Positions 24,185 to 35,122 are shown, numbered from the stretch's first letter. The stretch is 64,000 nt of DNA from Saxidomus purpurata (GCA_022818135.1 JAFMSR010000003.1:16910351-16974350); one strand, 5' to 3'. Translations and numbers: made by a program. The notes: generated from the sequence alone by a model not told the origin.

Positions 24185-26287
24185 TAATATGGTCATTTTA
24201 AAAAGTAATTTAGTAGCGTGAAACCTGTAATAAAATGCCCGGATGAAAGTGTTTTTGTGTCGCCATTTCGGAAAACGTGGAAAAGCGCATGCTTTTGTGT
24301 TTCATTATTATAACAGTAACTGTTGCTTTGAAAATATATTTCTTGAAAAGTTAAGCATATTGTCTTGTTAATTCTTTGGTTCATGATACTGAAAAAGTGT
24401 AAGAGTGCGACACAAGTGTTGTACTGAACAATTTAATTGGAAACACACATTAGTGTCCGACTACGAGGCAAGTGGGAAAAACTTCAAAACATAATGTTGT
24501 TTCATAAAAATACTATGAAATCAATGCCCTTTTTTCTATTCGAGCCCATGTCCAGTGACAATGTAAATGAGTTTAACCTAATTTTAGTTATAAACAGTTT
24601 GTCTGTATCTATCTTAAAGTTAAGCAACCATTCCTTAATTCTACAGTGTATTAATCATTCAACGTACGAATGCATTTTCTACGAAACTTAACATTGCCTC
24701 TGCCTGGAATAATTCGTTTGTAATTAAAATTCCGGAAATTAACACACCAATGTGAATGTTCAGTTAATGTAACAGTTACCGATGAAAGATCCATAAAAAT
24801 CTATTGAATGCAGTTTGTTTATATAAATTTAAAGTCGATTTATTTCTAGAGGTATTTTTTCGGATGATTTTCGAAATCTGGCATGATTATCTACCTTACA
24901 TTGGAAATTGTGATGGGCTCCTTCGAAATTTAAAAACTCACCAATAAGTAAAAAATGTAAACTTTTGAAATTACATAATCTACAAATCAGCAGAAATATC
25001 TCAGTTAATGTTACTGTCTGATGTAAAAATCGTACATAAGAATGTCCTAAAGTGTTTTATTTCATTACCGTAATATTTGTCTGGTTGAGTTCGCTTTCGT
25101 AATGTCTTTCAAGCTTTTATAAACAATATAAACAATCAACAATATCAAATACTATATCTTTTTACCCGGAAGGCGTTCGAGTGTCGTAAAAAATGTATAC
25201 ACTTAGTTATGAATAGTAAAACCGCAATTTTACTTCATCGTCTTTTTTTATCTGTTTCCCAATCACATTAAACGAAATACTTCACCATTAGTCAGTTTTT
25301 GTACATCAACTTAGGAAATCAATTTCGGAAATTTCACAATCGCTCTATTTAAATTAACGACCTGCATTAAACCACTATCTAATAAAACATTTCAACCGGG
25401 TATCTTTAATGTTTTTGATCGGCAGAACATTATTGCGCGTGGGAAATATGTTTAACACATGCACGTAGGTGATTTATTGAGTCATAAACAATAAGTGTTC
25501 CCTTTCTTTCAAAGTGGTTATTAGTTCATAAACGTCACAGTAAAATGAACATGAAAGCTTAGTTAACAGAACGAGTATTTATTGTTTATTCCTTGGCCGT
25601 TCTTTATATTATATTTCACATGGCATCATGATAAGCATTTCTGGAATAGTTTTTTTCTGCATTGATACATCTGTCATAATGGGCGAGGCACGTACGCAAA
25701 ATTAGTTTTATATGTACAATGAAGAACGGTAAATTGCCTAACAAGCATAACAAAGTAGTACCAATAAGCAAGAAATATAAACCCCGCTGTGCGCTTATTA
25801 ACGCCTTCATCATATATAATTGGCAATAATTGTATTTATAGGTACAGAACATGAAACTTAGCAATATACATGTTTACATTACTGCTACAGTTAACTTCCT
25901 ATAAATTACGATTACGGGTATAGCAAAATTCCCGATATAAGGAACTTATTTTCTTGAACCGATTTACTTTCCTCCTTTTTTTTATATGAAAATGTTATGT
26001 TGATATAACATACACTTAAATTACCCCCAAGAAGTTCGTTATATCCGGAGGTTATTGTTATATCGTTCTTTTAGACTTCTGTTACCGATCAAACTTTTAA
26101 AAGTGTTTATAATGCTACGAAACGCATTTAGTACTAATTTATACTATTAGAAAAAGTGAATACATCGTATTACCAAAGTTATAACAAAACATATTAACCT
26201 TTATAACCCTGATAGTAAAATGCCTTTTATTACTATTCTAGTAAAACCTGATAGTTCACCGACTTTGTAATACTTATTTTCATTTTA
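24185..26287. other. Intergenic, nothing recognised
   Basis: AT-rich. Short frames (24193-24384, 24437-24691, 25616-25864) lack motif support; the last is hydrophobic but shows no receptor signature. Confidence 0.5.
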
Positions 26288-26600
26288 AGCTCGACTATTC
26301 GAAGAATAAGGAGGCTATTGCACTCGCCCCAACCTCGGCGTCGGCGTCGGTGTCGGCGTCGGCGTCTGCGTTGGTTAAAATTTTTTATAAAGTCAGATAT
26401 CTTGAACACTATCAAAGGTATTGACTTGAAACTCAAACTATATGTTTACCATCAAGAGCTTAAAATCCCGCTAAGTTTTCAAATTTTAACTTTACTCTAC
26501 AGATATGCAACACGTTTAAACAGTGGACTTTGTCTCCTGTGTCCTAACATGCTCTAACTTGACAAACCTGCAAGAGAAACTTTTTTTAAATCCGTGAAAT
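26288..26600 (+). repeat. Interspersed repeat with CGGCGT head, copy C
   Basis: Starts AGCTCGACTATTCGAAGAAT, then a (CGGCGT)n block (about 26334-26370) and GTTGGTTAAAATTTTTTATA. The head is the same as copies A and B but the body differs (TATTGACTTGAAACTC, TACCATCAAGAG), so it is a relative. Two Arg-rich frames over the GC block are artefacts. The right edge is unclear. Confidence 0.7.
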
Positions 26601-26604
26601 TCGG

Positions 26605-26790
26605 CAACATTTTCTACTCAGTTCCTTAGTTGTACAAGTATAAGTTTATTCAGACAACATTTTCTACTCAGTTCCTTAGTTGTACAAGAATTAGTTTATT
26701 CAGACAATATTGTATAAGCTCTATTCCTAAGTTGTACGCTTATAAGTTTATTCAAACTCCTCCCTAAGTTGTACAAGTAGTTGTTTATTT
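26605..26790. repeat. 50-bp tandem repeat, ~3.7 copies
   Basis: The first two units (26605 and 26655) are nearly identical: CAACATTTTCTACTCAGTTC, then CTTAGTTGTACAAG and AGTTTATTCAGA. Units at 26705 and 26755 are more diverged. The conserved core is CTNAGTTGTAC. Confidence 0.9.
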
Positions 26791-26903
26791 TATGCCATTA
26801 TATTCAGGTTGATCGTTGAAATAGATATGTTAACACTATTATCAACTTCTTGTATTACTATTAGCTTGTGAGAAAGATCAGAATTGTTTTCCTTTTTGTG
26901 AAA

Positions 26904-26977
26904 GGCTGTCTAAGGTTCGAACTTGCATCTACCAGATTCAGCGACGTGCAATTCATTCGATTCATAGCTATTCCCGG
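26904..26977 (-). mobile_element. Possible tRNA-derived SINE head (minus)
   Basis: On the minus strand GGGAATAGCTATGAATCGAA precedes a tRNA-like arm pair and AGTTCGAACCTT, matching box B, in a roughly 70-bp tRNA-like span. Box A is weak. A short body may follow towards lower coordinates. Confidence 0.35.
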
Positions 26978-28227
26978 AAGTTGAAATAAAAGTATCTGAC
27001 ATAAAAATAATGTCGGAGACGAAACAATCTCAACGGGAATTGAGATTCTGAACCACTAAAACGGACCATTCAAAAAGGACAGTTCATACCTCTATATATT
27101 GGACCAATTAGAAGTCTCGTACTTCTGCAGATTCATATATTGAAACTGACCAATCAGAAAAGGAGTTTCATACTTCTAAGACAATACAAATAACAAACAG
27201 AGGACATGAAAACACATTAATAACTGAACAGAATGATTTGAAAGTTTTCTTTGCATTATACATTTATTACATGCGCAAAATACATCTGTACACAACAAGG
27301 CAAATGGAGGTAGCAATGTAAAAACGGATTTGTCATGAGCAAAATATTACAGCGCCATTGGTTGCAAACATGAGTGCTGGAACAGCCAGAGTACTTTAAC
27401 AGCCAACATATTATGCTTGAAGTAATAGAAAATGTGTAGAAAATACCCAAAACTGCGAGTTCTAATATGAAATTGTAGATTGTTACCGTTCATTTTTGGA
27501 ATGACCTGGACTAAAACGATTGATAGTTGTTCAGAGATGTATTGGTTGAACGACAGTTATTAACCGTTGTCTGAAAAGTTCACCGACCGAAAACTACAGT
27601 TATTGTGCAACTTTAAAGATTTAACTGAACAGCGGCTATTAAACAAGTTCTTTTCTCCTTTTTTTATAAAATGTAAATAAATGAGCTAAAGTACTATATG
27701 TTTAATGTATGTCGTGGTTTGGCCTGTTCAAGGTAATGAAAACGGTATATAGAAAGCCAAAACTAGCTTGTATGTACAGGCATGTCCAACCACAAAGAAT
27801 AGAACTACACTTGACCAAAGTTCCATCATTGCTCCAAATGGCACATCGTCTATAAGTTCCCTTTAATCATCACTTTGTCAGTGACAAATATATTTTTATT
27901 ACGGCCAAAACAAATTAATACATGCTGAAGTTATATGATTGATATATGATTTATTTAAACTAAGCTGTTCTTTACGATTGGAAATATGTTATATGGTATA
28001 TATAATGCAAACAAATGATTGAATGAATATCAGAAAAGCTAAAAAACAACAACTTAATATCGTCACTCTGTTCTGTTTTGATCCCAAAAGTGAACGAGTA
28101 GTTATTGACTAAAGGTAGGAGGCAGCAAAAGCAGGGTACTGATGATAACCAGAGCATTAATATTAATTTATTTTGGCCTAATATAGTATACGACACCAGG
28201 TTATTCTAATATCACAGTTTTTGTTCA
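26978..28227. other. Intergenic and 3' flank of the GPCR
   Basis: About 27062-27180 contains two diverged copies of a GGACCA/GACCAATNAGAA...TTCATACTTCT segment. For the minus-strand GPCR, AATAAA-type poly(A) signals occur at 27950-27955 and 27895-27900 (TTTATT on the plus strand). No other gene recognised. Confidence 0.5.
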
Positions 28228-29553
28228 CTAACACTTCGACTCCTCGCGAGAATTCTCCGGTGCTTTTGTCACGTCAACGTTTCTATGGAAACGCCCTATC
28301 ATGGTAAGGAACGCCTCTCTAAACTTCGGATCCCTTATGCCGTACACGATTGGAAATATGGCACATATTATTGAAAAACTTCCGCGATGGAATATAACAA
28401 AAGCGTTCAATTTTGCCGTTGAAATGGAACCAACATTGTTGTTTATGTCCTCCGCTACCATATGTAAACAAAACGTTATGATTAATGCCATAATGCAGGT
28501 AATTGTAATTATTAAAACAATAAAAGTTTTTCGCATTAGCCGTCGGCGGACTCCTCGCTTTGAGATTTTTGATCCACTGGTACGCAGCTGGCCGCTTGTG
28601 TCAGATCTTGTACTCTTAATACTGTCTCCACCGGGAATGATTGCGCTCAATACTTTTTGTAACTGTAATGCTTTAGAAGACAGTGTCCTTTTCGGCGGTT
28701 TTGGTGATTCTACGGCCCTCACAGGAGAAGAATTCACGCTGTCACTTGAAAGAGCTAATGGGTTCGCATTATTGTTCGCCTGTTTGTCCGACGAGATGCC
28801 GTTTGTCGAACTGTTGTACAAACTTTTTAAAGCAAATGCTGGTCCTTGATAAAATTGTTTTAAAATGATTGCGTACAACACACATGTTATTAAAATCACT
28901 ATGGAAACAGGAATACCTCCAAACAGAAGAAGGAAGTATACAGCCCAGTCTCTATCGTTGTAGATATCGTCAGTTGCACACACCGTCACTGTAATGTTTG
29001 CGTCATTATATGACGTCACAAATGAATGATTTCCGCTTACAATTCCAGGAGGGGCTGCAAAAATCAGAGAGGCTATGGAGACTGTAATACATAGGTTCCT
29101 GGCAGTGTTGGGTTGAATTTGCCAGTTGTACGGCCGACACACCTTTCTAAACCTGTCCAAAGCGATCAACAACAAAACAAAATAGCAGTCTATCACTGTA
29201 TACCCAAAAACGTACGCTGACACGCGGCACAACCAAGACGTTGGGAACTCAAACCAGTAATGCATCTCAGCGACTTGAGTCGGCAACATAATGGTACATT
29301 GTACAACCCCGATAACTCCCATCACGAACAGGAAATACTTGAAATTACATCGCTTATACTTGAATCCATAAACATAAACAACGAGAAGATTTGCGATAAA
29401 TCCTAGACAAGCTGTGAGTCCAAAGATAATGCTCACCGGCAGAACTCTTTGGGAAAAATCCTCATTAAATATTTTCAAATGAACTTCATTATAATCCAAA
29501 GGTTGAACTCCAGCCGTCGTTATGTTTGAAGATAAGTTATAAAGTTTCCCCAT
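28228..29553 (-). CDS. Divergent rhodopsin-like (class A) GPCR, single exon
   Basis: A 441-residue seven-transmembrane receptor of the plasma membrane, complete from ATG (29553-29551) to TAG (28230-28228) without introns. Seen in the sequence: an N-terminus of about 36 residues with sequons at N6 and N10; TM1 ~37-62 with N55 (1.50); TM2 ~71-95; TM3 ~106-132 with C109 and D-R-F 133-135 (the DRY motif); TM4 ~150-170; an extracellular loop with C192, the likely disulphide partner of C109, and sequons at N175 and N186; TM5 ~203-232 with P215 and Y227; a long basic Ser/Thr-rich third intracellular loop (~233-341); TM6 ~342-365; TM7 ~382-404 ending F-P-I-V-Y (400-404); and helix 8 (KFREAF). Unusual: position 2.50 is Gly82 not Asp, NPxxY is FPxxY, TM6 has neither the CWxP Trp nor Pro, and TM4 lacks its usual Trp. 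By family knowledge it should couple to G proteins. The ligand is unknown; peptide or orphan receptor is a guess. Confidence 0.93.
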   Translation of the reverse strand: MGKLYNLSSNITTAGVQPLDYNEVHLKIFNEDFSQRVLPVSIIFGLTACLGFIANLLVVYVYGFKYKRCNFKYFLFVMGVIGVVQCTIMLPTQVAEMHYWFEFPTSWLCRVSAYVFGYTVIDCYFVLLLIALDRFRKVCRPYNWQIQPNTARNLCITVSIASLIFAAPPGIVSGNHSFVTSYNDANITVTVCATDDIYNDRDWAVYFLLLFGGIPVSIVILITCVLYAIILKQFYQGPAFALKSLYNSSTNGISSDKQANNNANPLALSSDSVNSSPVRAVESPKPPKRTLSSKALQLQKVLSAIIPGGDSIKSTRSDTSGQLRTSGSKISKRGVRRRLMRKTFIVLIITITCIMALIITFCLHMVAEDINNNVGSISTAKLNAFVIFHRGSFSIICAIFPIVYGIRDPKFREAFLTMIGRFHRNVDVTKAPENSREESKC

Positions 29554-30689
29554 TTTTCGGTTTATAGATTTTTATATAAATAAATTTTGAAGTAAATCAC
29601 TCGCCTTTGTTAAAAGTCCGACATTCTGTTTTGGGGTTTTCGTCCAAGGAATGTTCATTCGCGTTTTGAAATAAATATATCCATAATTGTTTTCAAAAAA
29701 ACATCCATGATTTCACTATTCCGTAATATTTTCTCCACAACTAAAATCAGTTAAACATTCATATTTTCAAAAGTAATTTAAACCTTTCTTACATACATGT
29801 TGTTAGTAGCAGTACTTGTTAACCAGTTGTTAAACACGATACAACTGCGCTACAGTTTTCCACTCCGCCGGTTATTTCATGTATCGGAAAGATTCAGCGC
29901 TCTCTTTCTCGCGCATCATTGTGCGAAGTTTTCAGATATCCAATTCCCTTCCTGCAGATTTTTATTTAAACAGCGCGTGGTTTGAATTTCATGGTGAATT
30001 GAACGGAGATATGAAATTAGTTTTCTCACGAAGATCCGAACATTTTAGTGCATGTGAATGCTATTATCAATGGTTTGACAAAGATGGTGTGGTTTATTTC
30101 AAACCCAAAACACTACATTTCTCACTGAAGTGTGAAACCGTGGCACGTATTATGAAAAATAATATTATAGAAATAGAAAAAACAATCCCCTTTCCACTTA
30201 GTAAGAACAGCTGATATGATACGGCTCGCGTGAGTCAGTCTCGCCGCACAAAAATTTCTTTGTAGTCAGCAGTAACATATGAGAAATGCACGTGTTACGC
30301 GTTATTTTGAATAGCCTCACTACCAGGGTAGATGTAAGAAATATATATTTCCATCTAAACTTCAGCAGAATTTGCAGAATACCCCTTTCTTCCTACACGG
30401 CCCAATCATATAAAACATTTGGCGGTATGGGGAGTTTATTTCGTAAAAGTTAAAAAGTCAAATAAACACAGAAAAACTAGCAGAAGGGTAAATGTAATGC
30501 ATTATTTCAGTACTTGTTCTCTTATAATTAAAAAAAAAAATCAAATATCGGTATTTGAATTAAAAGAAATTTATTTTACAAAGAATGTAAAAAAAAAGAA
30601 GTAGAAAACGCACACTCAAGTAATAGCAACATGTATCAGTTTTTATGATAATTATTTTTATCTTCATAATCATTATCATTTTCCTTCCT
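29554..30689. other. GPCR 5' flank; unsupported small frame
   Basis: Immediately 5' of the receptor start, the minus strand reads TTTATATAAAAATC (about 29567-29580); it is TATA-like but only some 15-30 bp from the ATG, so probably too close to be the promoter. A 111-codon plus-strand frame from ATG at 29879 to 30214 lies divergently upstream. It has a mixed, non-repetitive composition but no recognised domain, so it is noted, not called. Confidence 0.35.
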
Positions 30690-30750
30690 GGACTTGTTGG
30701 CATGATTTGGCATCCAGTCTCGGACTTGTTGGCATGATTTGGCATCCATT
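30690..30750. repeat. 32-bp tandem duplication
   Basis: Two nearly perfect units of GGACTTGTTGGCATGATTTG, then GCATCCANTCTC (starts 30690 and 30722). Confidence 0.9.
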
Positions 30751-30814
30751 CTCAACCAGCTTTAATGTGTTTCAATCGCGAGTATGTAGTTCTTGTAGCA
30801 CTTTATCACCGACG

Positions 30815-31000
30815 GGCAGTTAACCTATATCTAACCTTGATGGAATTAGATTAATTATTCTGTTTTTTTTTCAAGAAACTGCTGATTTTCTGAAATAAAT
30901 TGCCAGGTCGTTTAGTGCTCGAACCCGTAACCTTCTAGCGTTTATAGGTGATATTGGTTAACAAGTCGGTGATCTTAGTCATTCGAATAGGTGAGCGCGT
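30815..31000 (-). mobile_element. tRNA-derived SINE, copy 1 (minus)
   Basis: On the minus strand GAATGACTAAGATCACCGAC looks like a tRNA 5' half with box A. A long variable-arm-like stretch follows, then GGGTTCGAGCAC (box B). The body continues TTTCAGAAAATCAGCAGTTT and ATATAGGTTAACTGCC. The same arrangement recurs at 36255-36415. A tRNA-Ser/Leu-type origin is suggested by the wide A-B spacing (inference). Confidence 0.6.
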
Positions 31001-31887
31001 ACGATAGCATGGCTCCAAGCAGGTGTAAAAATCTTTATTTTTGTCTCGAAATGTAGTCCAGTCAGGGAAAGTTATGACCCAGACAAAATTGCAAAAGAAT
31101 TTCTTTTTGCACTATGCGAAATAAATCTTTGTAAAGATTTTATAGCAAAAAGTCCCGCTATTTTGCTAGTGCAGTAATTGAAAAAAATAGACTTAAATGT
31201 TTTGAAAATACCATTCCGCGACATGTTCCTGATACGCTACCATACCTACGTAATAGTTACAAAATTGATGACGTCACGAACTATCATGCCGGAGAATAGT
31301 TTGTTTATTTTGCGAAGAGGAAATCGATAATAGCATCATTTTGAGGTATTTATAAAGGTTATTGATATTAGTAATTATTTATGCAATGACAATGTTTATT
31401 AAATTTTGACTGTAATCATAAGTTTACAGATTTGCGTGGAAAAAAATCTGCAAATTACTTCGTTGATAACACTGGCGACCTTGAGAATGTGAAGAGATAA
31501 AAAAAGTTTTGTTTTTGTTTTAATTTTGAGGACATATTCCGTTTATAATTAGCAAAGTAAATAGTTCTCGACATTTTGACGTGATCTGGTGCATAAAAAA
31601 AGAAAACAAGGTCGTGTATCATGTGGTGGTTTTCGGAAAAAAAATCAAATACGGAAGCGTAAAACGGTCATAATTGAATGAATTCACGGGTCTTCACGAA
31701 ATTTTTACATATATTTGTGATTTTGATACAGACAATGTGTATCCAAGTGTCTATAAGCATTTTCAAAATATTTTCACGACACACCATAGACACAGTGTGT
31801 AGCTGGGCAAAAGGCACAACAGCATAGCTCTGGAGGATTTATATGCACAAAAAAAAACGCGCAGTGTGAAGTGAACGGAAATAACGT
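31001..31887. other. Intergenic, nothing recognised
   Basis: AT-rich, no motif-supported frame or repeat. Confidence 0.5.
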
Positions 31888-33205
31888 TACTGCGAGTAAC
31901 TCGGAGGAAAAACGTAAATGACTCTATTCAATGGAGTCACTTGGAGTGAAAATATCGATCGCGGGACTTCGCGTTTTTGGAGTGACTTCGAGTGAAAATA
32001 TCTATTAATTTAAAATTTGGTAAAATACACCTGTTAAAGCGACCTGTTGCATTTTAATCCATTGAATCACAATCAAATCAGACATCGCCGCCGACGTATT
32101 TTCGTTTCGAATCCCCGCTAATGTATACTATCACAGCGTTATGGTTTGTTCAAATTTTATTGTTTCAGCTTAAAAGTATTGAGTTATTATTCATCAGAAC
32201 CTATTTATGTTGATTTAAATATTCATTTCCGTTTAAAATCCGCTGTAATTGTTCCCTTAGAATTTGCCACTCGCGATAAGTGTGAAAAATATAGCCTGGC
32301 AGAAAGGATGTCGAAACTAATCCAGTCAATTTAATTTTTGTTTGCAAATTCAAGCTGTGTGGCACCACTTACTTGTTAATGCGATAATGCAAAAGTATCT
32401 ATCAATAAACATTTAAAACGTTCCAACTGTTCTTTGATTAAAACAAAACGTTCTGTTTTTCGGAAGTGTGTCCGTTTTTTTTGTGTCATTTATAGTTTAA
32501 GTAACTTTTGCCGAATAAATTATTTTACTGCAACCTCTTTTAATCGTAAGGATAAGATGAAGCAGCAGGTGTTACGAGATCAAAGAAAATCGCCGACGCT
32601 ACATTGTACATGTGAGTTTTGTTTGATCTTAGAGAAGCACGTGGTATCAAAAAGACCGGGATTTTGACAGTTTGAGACATAGACAATAGTCTGATAATTT
32701 TGGATTATAAAATTAATAATTTGGAATAGATAATGTTAGAAGTAAGTTTTATTTTTGGTGATACAATATATTGAACACCCTATACAAGTACGTCGATCGC
32801 CAAATATTTTGAATTTAATATGCATAAAACACAAAAACAATTCGCGTGTAGACACGTTTCAATCGAATATAATAAATTTCACAGGGGTCGAAATAACCCC
32901 ACCCACAGGCGAGTTCTCAACTGCGTCTTGCTCATTCATTTCGAAAACGCCATTGTTGGTATCATGTATCGGGGTGTTTCTTGTGAATCAGCGAGTTTTA
33001 TCCCTGGTATATTATATAGGTAATAGAAGGTGGGTGGGGTATGGTTCGACCCCCTGTGATAAATTTGAATTTAATGTGCCGTAAACCCGTTCATTTACCT
33101 GGAAAACTACTAGAAATGGCACGATTTTACTCCCGCGAAGTGACGCGATATTTCTCCGTACTCGAAGTCACGCTATTTGTCTCTTGAGTTACGTTTTTTT
33201 TTTTT
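31888..33205. mobile_element. Possible DNA element with related inverted ends
   Basis: The left side (31888-32010) carries AGTAACTCGGAGG and two direct copies of GGAGTNACTTNGAGTGAAAA (31935 and 31978). The right side (33125-33205), reverse-complemented, carries CGTAACTCAAGAG, GCGTGACTTCGAGTACG and CACTTCGCGGGAGT. The shared vocabulary in inverted orientation suggests subterminal repeats of a ~1.3 kb element, but a clean terminal alignment was not established. Internal frames (32434-32667, 32755-33084) are unrecognised. Confidence 0.35.
32874..33066. repeat. Inverted repeat, ~33-37 bp arms
   Basis: The left arm AAATTTCACAGGGGTCGAAA (32874 on, to CCACCCAC at 32906) pairs with the right arm GTGGGTGGGGTATGGTTCGA (33030 on, to AAATTT at 33066). 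The loop is about 123 bp. It may be a small MITE with CAGGGG ends. A fragment of the same motif (GTGGGTGGGGTAATTCAACC) recurs near 35706. Confidence 0.75.
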
Positions 33206-33907
33206 GCTTAATCCTACAGGGCTGTACTGATAATATCCTCCACAGAATCAAAGGGTATGGAATAAACACACATATTTAAAAGTGCTGAAGATGTGAGAAC
33301 CTGGGTGAAATTTATTAATGATCCATGACATTCGTTTTTGTTATTAAAAAGATCTGTTATAATGAGAAAAATAGATATTCATTAATGTGTGGTCTTTCGT
33401 ATACGTTGTACAAAAAATGCGACATCTCATGTAGCAGGGTGTCTTTCCATCATGCATGGGTCGTGTTAAATTACTTCTGCTCACGATTTGTTCACCCAAA
33501 ATTATTACATTTATAAAGATGATGTGTATTTTGGTGTTTATGAGTATTTTCAAAATATTTGCAGGTAGAACCATTTCAGACAGGGAAACAGTGTCCATTA
33601 AGCCAATGTATAGGACAACATGGCGGGATGTCTTCAATATAATAACGATAAACGATCCATGATATAATTTAGCAGAACTCTTTTTAAATAACATTAAATG
33701 ATAAAACATCAGTGAAGGTTTCTGGTGAAGGAATTCTAATCGACATACAATTACAGTTTCAACGTTTGACGACAGCAGCACATAAGTATCATATTACTGT
33801 ATGTTGACAATACAGCAGAAGTGCTCTAATTTGAGCTTTGAAGTATTCCATCATCGCTGTTCGACAATTCTGGATTCCCGAGACAAACACAAAAGTCAAC
33901 ATAAGCT
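33206..33907. other. Intergenic, nothing firm
   Basis: A T-run lies at about 33194-33204. The 145-residue minus-strand frame (33344-33781) overlaps plus-strand frames, has no recognised motif, and is not called. The region may include the lost 5' part of the following relic. Confidence 0.4.
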
Positions 33908-34611
33908 GATGCATTGTGGAAACAAGTTCTGAAGAGGAATTTGGTAGTTCTTATAAGAAAACTTGCTTTGAGATTGATGGTGGTTCACTTATTCAGCGTC
34001 TTTCTTGGACCAAAGGTTCTACATTTGGTGATATATGTAACATATACTCCATATACTTATGTCATAAATACAAAGGTAGCATCAATGTTGTTTTTAATGG
34101 TTACATTAATAGACCAACAATCAAGGATACTACACATATTCGTCGTACAAGAGGAAGGCTTGGTACAGTTGTGAAGTTTTCAATTGAAACGCTATTACAA
34201 GTGAAAAAATAAGGATTTTTAAATCACCCAGAAAAAAACAACTTCATTTTCATGGCTGGTGAATGGTTGAAGGGAAGTGGTATAGCTGTTAAGCATGCAA
34301 GTCATGTGGCAGACTGTCTGATTGTGAATATTGCTATAGATCGAAAAGCCAAATGATACTAGCGTCATTGTAGTGAGGACACTGATTTACTAGTACTGTT
34401 TTTACACAAATACTCTGCCAAGGTGAAGAACATCATTTTCAGATCTGAAAAAACCTCGCAAAAAGTCTGTTGCAACTGCAAAACCAATTGTGATTTAAAA
34501 AAATGCACATGTCACAAGCATGGCCACGAGTGCTCAGGTGCTTGTTGAGATTGTAAAGGAGTTTCATGCTCTAACCCGTTTAGTTTTGCTGACTTGGAAT
34601 TCTTTACATAA
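33908..34611 (+). pseudogene. Decayed PIN-like nuclease-type protein with Cys-rich tail
   Basis: A single frame runs from 33910 to a TAA at 34609-34611 with only four internal stops (34210 TAA, 34354 TGA, 34360 TAG, 34546 TGA). The order of motifs matches a large multi-copy family of uncharacterised invertebrate proteins known from sponges, cnidarians and molluscs (recognised from memory, unverified): IDGGSLIQRLSWTKGSTF, VVFNGY (usually VVFDGY, so an acidic residue is lost), IKDTTHIRR, HASHVADCLIV, SEDTDLLVLFLHKY, then a Cys-rich tail (CNCKTNCDLKKCTCHKHGHE, CSGAC, DCKGVSCSN) like a CXC/tesmin-type zinc cluster. The acidic positions fit a PIN-like nuclease fold (inference). The segment between the nuclease part and the Cys tail looks shortened, suggesting an internal deletion. 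No intact start was seen. It is probably a dead copy carried or amplified by a transposable element. Confidence 0.75.
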
Positions 34612-34894
34612 GTATGATGTACGATTAGTATTGGAAATTCTTCCACTTATGAATATATATTGCAGCATCTGTGATAAAACTGTTATTCACAATTACATGT
34701 ATTTGGTATTAGTAAGTTGTTTTATAGGTGTAGTTGCTAATGAATAATATATATTGTAAATGTCTATTGAGAAAAATGTGCTGATGGTATTGCTTGTTTT
34801 ATTGTACACATATTAAAAGGTTACATGACTTTAAATTATTTATTACAAATGTATTAAGATGGTGTCAAAAAGAGAATTATTTATCTATCATATC
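34612..34894. other. Intergenic, nothing recognised
   Basis: AT-rich spacer between the PIN-like relic and the SINE. The short frame at 34520-34747 overlaps the relic in another frame. Confidence 0.5.
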
Positions 34895-34902
34895 AGTATA
34901 AA

Positions 34903-35114
34903 GTAACCGCCGTGGCGCAATGGTAGCGCGTTCGCCTCAAGATCGAAGGGCCCCGGGTTCGATCCCTACCATCGCCATGTCGGTAGTGTCCTTAGGCAAG
35001 ACACTATTTCCACATTGCCTCTCTCTCTTCGAGGTTAATTCCATCTGGAATGCGTCTCGAGAGCGATTAATATAAGTTGTAAGAACTTGTTTCGCAATCG
35101 AGAATAAATAAATT
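34903..35114 (+). mobile_element. tRNA-derived SINE with 8-bp target duplication
   Basis: The head (34906-34976) is tRNA-like: box A TGGCGCAATGGTAGCG, an anticodon arm with a 4-bp stem around loop CTCAAGA, and a perfect box B GGTTCGATCCC. The body contains GTCCTTAGGCAAGACACT and CATTGCCTCTCTCT. Such a GGCAAGACAC segment occurs in conserved SINE central domains of marine invertebrates (MetaSINE-like is my guess). It ends in AGAATAAATAAATT. The direct repeat AGTATAAA at 34895-34902 and 35115-35122 fits a target-site duplication. It is not a functional tRNA: the acceptor ends do not pair. Confidence 0.85.
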
Positions 35115-35122
35115 AGTATAAA

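Noticed and set aside
28301..28849. 182-residue plus-strand open frame
   Set aside because: It is the antisense of the GPCR coding sequence; the receptor frame on the minus strand explains it.
29879..30214. 111-residue plus-strand frame upstream of the GPCR
   Set aside because: No motif, signal peptide or transmembrane pattern; noted only as unsupported.
33344..33781. 145-residue minus-strand frame
   Set aside because: Overlaps open frames on the opposite strand, lacks motifs, and lies beside the PIN-like relic on the plus strand.
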